From the NCBI GenBank assembly GCA_017502975.1, contig JAFVTV010000002.1, forward strand, positions 1 to 54,195: DNA of 54,195 nucleotides. Direction: 5' to 3'. The position numbers and the translations under genes are program-made. Shown piece by piece: positions 51,710 through 54,195 of this stretch. The number at the start of each line of letters is the position of its first letter. Within the stretch, counting starts at the first letter, position 1. This stretch comes from Clostridia bacterium (lineage in GTDB: Bacteria > Bacillota > Clostridia > Oscillospirales > CAG-272). The notes beneath the pieces were generated by a model. It worked only from the letters and a program-made list of their open reading frames with translations. It did not search any database and was not told the DNA's origin.

Positions 51710-51713
51710 TACT

Positions 51714-53213
51714 TTATATCAATCCGTATTTTTTAGCAATGCTTTGTGCGTAACTGCCGGATTCTGCTTTACCATTTTGAATCGCATAGGTTCGTCGATC
51801 ACCGTATGCCTCGGTGTGCAGATAGCCGATTTTTTCACCGCACTCGGCAATTTTCGGATCTGTTTCGCAAAGTTCGTGATGATGTGTAATAAAAACACAT
51901 TTACCCCCGATTTTGCATAGTTCCCTAATAAAGTTCGCCGCTATCGGTACAGCTTCTGCCGAAGAAGTTGATGTAAACGCTTCGTCAATGAGTGCCAGGC
52001 TGTTTTCTGAAAATTGCTTCAATACGTTAGAAAGTGAAATACACTCTTTTTCAAAACGTCCAACCAAATTGACGTTTGCCTGTTTTTCAACCGATATTTT
52101 GTATATGGCATCGCAAATCGGTAAGGTTGCTTCTTTAGCGGGAATAGGCATACCAAGCTGAAAATAATACTGTGCAGCGGCAAGCGAATTGATAAACACC
52201 GTTTTGCCACCACTGTTTGGACCGGTCAAGATATAACAACAAACACTGTTTTCAAGTGTTATCGTATTAGGAACGATATCTTTCTTATCCTTTGCTCGAC
52301 ATAGAGCATTGTCATATAATGATACAACGCTTAACTCCCTATTAGTACTGATTTTGGGAAAGCATAAAGGAATATTCTTTTCCTTGAATATCTCTATGCG
52401 GTTAATTGCTTCAACAACAAATTTAAGAGAATCAAAAAACTCAAAATATTTTGCAAGTCTCGACTTGATATAGTTCAAGGCGCGGGTGCTACAATGATGA
52501 AGTCCGCCATCCAAAACCTTGCCCATAGCTTTTAGAAAAGCATAATTAACTTGTTGACTTTCTTGAAATCCGAGTTTCTTGTCAATTACGGTAATGGGTG
52601 CAATACAGTGATATTCATCCTTTTCAAAATCCAATTTTATAATGCGGTCAAGAAGATCTCCCGACTTGAATGTATTGTTATTTAAAGAGATTATCCCTGC
52701 TTCTATGGGTTGATATAAGGCGTTAAGATTTACACCAATCGTTACGCTGTTGACCGAGCGAAGTCTGTTAGCATTTTTCTCGTAATAACGTTCAATACGT
52801 TTATATTCATTGGACTCAACATCGTTTTGTGCAAGCGTATAAAGTTGCTTTAGGGATTCAGCTGTAATACTGCTCTTTAGCGATGAAAGCGATTCGCAAA
52901 TAAATTTTACAAGTTCGATATAAACGGTTGGATATAGAATGCTATGCAACTTTTCTTCGGTGTTTGCTGCTTGACTATATTTCATCAGCGGTTCGTATTC
53001 GGTAAGTTTCTCGGAAAGAGTTTTGAAGAAATCCGACAATCCGCTAATTTTCAATATATCAGAAAATAATGATTGTCTGTAGAGCAAAGTTTCACTGTCG
53101 GTGCTGATATATCTCTTTGCACGTTCAAAAAACTTGTCCTTGGATACAATCTCTGATCTCACATCGAAATCAACGATTGCTTGATCACTCTTATTCAAAA
53201 GCATAAAGTCCAT
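51714..53213 (-). CDS. MutS-like ATPase (not mismatch repair MutS)
   Basis: About 499 residues. The C-terminal half is the MutS ATPase: Walker A LTGPNSGGKTVFI, LVGRFEKECISLSNVLK, Walker B LALIDEAFTSTSSAE, FITHHHELCE. The N-terminal half has core and lever helices but no mismatch-binding domain (no FxE), nor the Smr tail of MutS2. This matches the MutS-related solo family found with membrane proteins. ATG 53213 follows GGAGG; it overlaps the membrane protein by 19 bp. Likely acts on DNA or membrane-linked structures. Confidence 0.85.
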   Translation of the reverse strand: MDFMLLNKSDQAIVDFDVRSEIVSKDKFFERAKRYISTDSETLLYRQSLFSDILKISGLSDFFKTLSEKLTEYEPLMKYSQAANTEEKLHSILYPTVYIELVKFICESLSSLKSSITAESLKQLYTLAQNDVESNEYKRIERYYEKNANRLRSVNSVTIGVNLNALYQPIEAGIISLNNNTFKSGDLLDRIIKLDFEKDEYHCIAPITVIDKKLGFQESQQVNYAFLKAMGKVLDGGLHHCSTRALNYIKSRLAKYFEFFDSLKFVVEAINRIEIFKEKNIPLCFPKISTNRELSVVSLYDNALCRAKDKKDIVPNTITLENSVCCYILTGPNSGGKTVFINSLAAAQYYFQLGMPIPAKEATLPICDAIYKISVEKQANVNLVGRFEKECISLSNVLKQFSENSLALIDEAFTSTSSAEAVPIAANFIRELCKIGGKCVFITHHHELCETDPKIAECGEKIGYLHTEAYGDRRTYAIQNGKAESGSYAQSIAKKYGLI

Positions 53214-53554
53214 AATACCTCCAGCAACATAGAAACAGGAATGGAAATAATCTTTATTAGCAAAATTGAAGCACCGTGAAACACAATATATGCTCTTGCA
53301 GAAACGTTGCACGCCTCCCATAGAGGGAAAAACATCACCAAGAAAACAGAAAAAACTATAAGTGAGGGCAATCCAACCATAGCAAAAAATATATTACTGC
53401 GCACCAAAAACAAGCCTAATAGATATAGCCATATAGGTAACATCGGTTTCAGAAGTAATCTTTTAGAGATCAGAATATAATATACATTTCCGAAAGATAA
53501 CAATTCGGCATACTCGTAATATTCTTTTCCATAAATCCTTAAATTTTTACTCAT
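53195..53554 (-). CDS. Small membrane protein coupled to MutS-like ATPase
   Basis: 119 residues, three hydrophobic helices (MLPIWLYLLGLFLV, FFAMVGLPSLIVFSVFLVMFF, IIKIISIPVSMLLEVLWTL). Overlaps both neighbours (19 bp with the ATPase, 4 bp with the upstream TPR gene). No family seen. Confidence 0.6.
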   Translation of the reverse strand: MSKNLRIYGKEYYEYAELLSFGNVYYILISKRLLLKPMLPIWLYLLGLFLVRSNIFFAMVGLPSLIVFSVFLVMFFPLWEACNVSARAYIVFHGASILLIKIISIPVSMLLEVLWTLCF

Positions 53555-54195
53555 AGGTTTATTTCAATATAAGGTTTGAGCATATTGGAAATATATCTAA
53601 ACCTTTCGTTTTCACGAACAACATCGTATTCTTTACGGTCCATATTCTTTAGAATTACCATAGCTTGATTATCTTCGCTGTTTAGTGAAACATTGCGAGA
53701 TTGCTCAACCATTCCTTTGAGGAAAAGAGATGTATGAGTAAAAGTCTCTTTCTGCATAAATGTAATAAAATCTATTGCTAAATGCACGGATTTTTCTAAA
53801 CACTCTAAAGCTTTTTCGGTATTGCCGGCAGTTGCGTAGTGACGTGCACTCTCCTCGTAAAAATCGGAAAGACCGCCACTGTAAAATCCGAAATCACCAT
53901 CTTCAAACAATAGCTCTAAAAGAGCGATTTTCTTTTCTCTCAACGCATCCAGATCATCCGAGGAATATAATCTTTCACCGGAATCCAATTTGTAATTTGA
54001 ATCAAACTTTTTAAGGAAAAATTGCAATAGATCATATTTTAGTCTTTGATTTGCTTCGTTCTTCTTGGTGCCCTTATATATATTCGCAAACAAAAAGTCT
54101 TGACTCATAACCATAACAGGCATCTTCCCGGCAAGCTCCTCTGCCTTATGTATTTCGCCTTTTTCAGCATAATAAGTACAAAGATTAGATACGGC
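53551..54195 (-). CDS. TPR-containing protein, C-terminal part (cut by window end)
   Basis: 215 codons, open to the edge. A TPR is visible at ARHYATAGNTEKALECLEKSVHLAI, another begins NLCTYYAEKGEIHKAEELAGKM. The layout (TPR tail, KALECLEKSVHLA, YISNMLKPYIE end) is that of Clostridial XRE-TPR regulators whose N-terminal HTH would lie past 54195. Coupled by a 4-bp overlap to the membrane protein, so it may control or sense for the MutS-like operon. Confidence 0.7.
   Translation of the reverse strand, partial: AVSNLCTYYAEKGEIHKAEELAGKMPVMVMSQDFLFANIYKGTKKNEANQRLKYDLLQFFLKKFDSNYKLDSGERLYSSDDLDALREKKIALLELLFEDGDFGFYSGGLSDFYEESARHYATAGNTEKALECLEKSVHLAIDFITFMQKETFTHTSLFLKGMVEQSRNVSLNSEDNQAMVILKNMDRKEYDVVRENERFRYISNMLKPYIEINL

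Noticed and set aside
53551-54123. Complete gene starting at 54123
   Set aside because: The frame is open to the window edge and already reads as TPR sequence upstream of that ATG, so the gene is longer.

Overview
The window looks like chromosome of an anaerobic, probably gut-associated Bacillota of the Clostridia type, most likely from a metagenome assembly. The signs are LuxS/MtnN, a minimal SufBC-type Fe-S machine, an Flx-Hdr electron-transfer cluster, sigma-A promoters (TTGACA-17-TATAAT), strong AGGAGG ribosome sites and interspersed palindromes of the kind seen in gut Clostridia. No gene for oxygen respiration is visible. Taxonomy below class is not resolvable by reading.

Layout. (1) 1-2.61 kb: a GIY-YIG nuclease, an arylamine N-acetyltransferase, a small membrane protein and the 3' end of an unknown gene. 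This part stops abruptly inside two broken genes and may be foreign or an assembly chimera. (2) 2.61-5.05 kb: a 5'-truncated ribosomal protein L1 gene, a peptidase S51-like gene, a DUF559 nuclease inside its own inverted repeats, and a decayed REP-associated transposase with palindromic repeats. (3) 5.06-13.9 kb: housekeeping genes (mtnN-luxS, alr, mutY, smsCB) and two secreted lipoproteins, one with a collagen-like stretch. (4) 14.0-25.8 kb: one long + strand operon, fumC - hdrBCA - flxDCBA - frdBA - AspT/SucE-type exchanger. I read it as a soluble route malate -> fumarate -> succinate -> export, in which NADH oxidation could be flavin-bifurcated between fumarate and ferredoxin. This is the best candidate for a new system.

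(5) 25.9-46.23 kb: a tRNA-Glu(CTC) gene whose last 17 bp (ATTCCCGTACGGGTCAC) recur in direct orientation 20.26 kb downstream, next to a large serine recombinase. The DNA between looks like an integrated, non-conjugative island loaded with probable defence genes: a SatD/DUF3307 pair, HTH_36 and HIRAN proteins, an AAA ATPase, two ankyrin-like paralogues, a WYL regulator, a 1.5-kb-residue DUF4011-helicase-nuclease, a TIR protein with a coupled partner, Fic, and small proteins. Three promoters on the minus strand of this island share a 20-bp operator-like box (consensus CTGTMCCAAAAARCGGACAG), which suggests a common regulator, possibly the neighbouring WYL protein.

(6) 46.2-54.2 kb: ordinary chromosome again: a cation-diffusion transporter with a natural His tail, a cyclase-family hydrolase, a large surface protein, two short-chain dehydrogenases, and a MutS-like ATPase operon with a membrane protein and a TPR protein cut by the window end.
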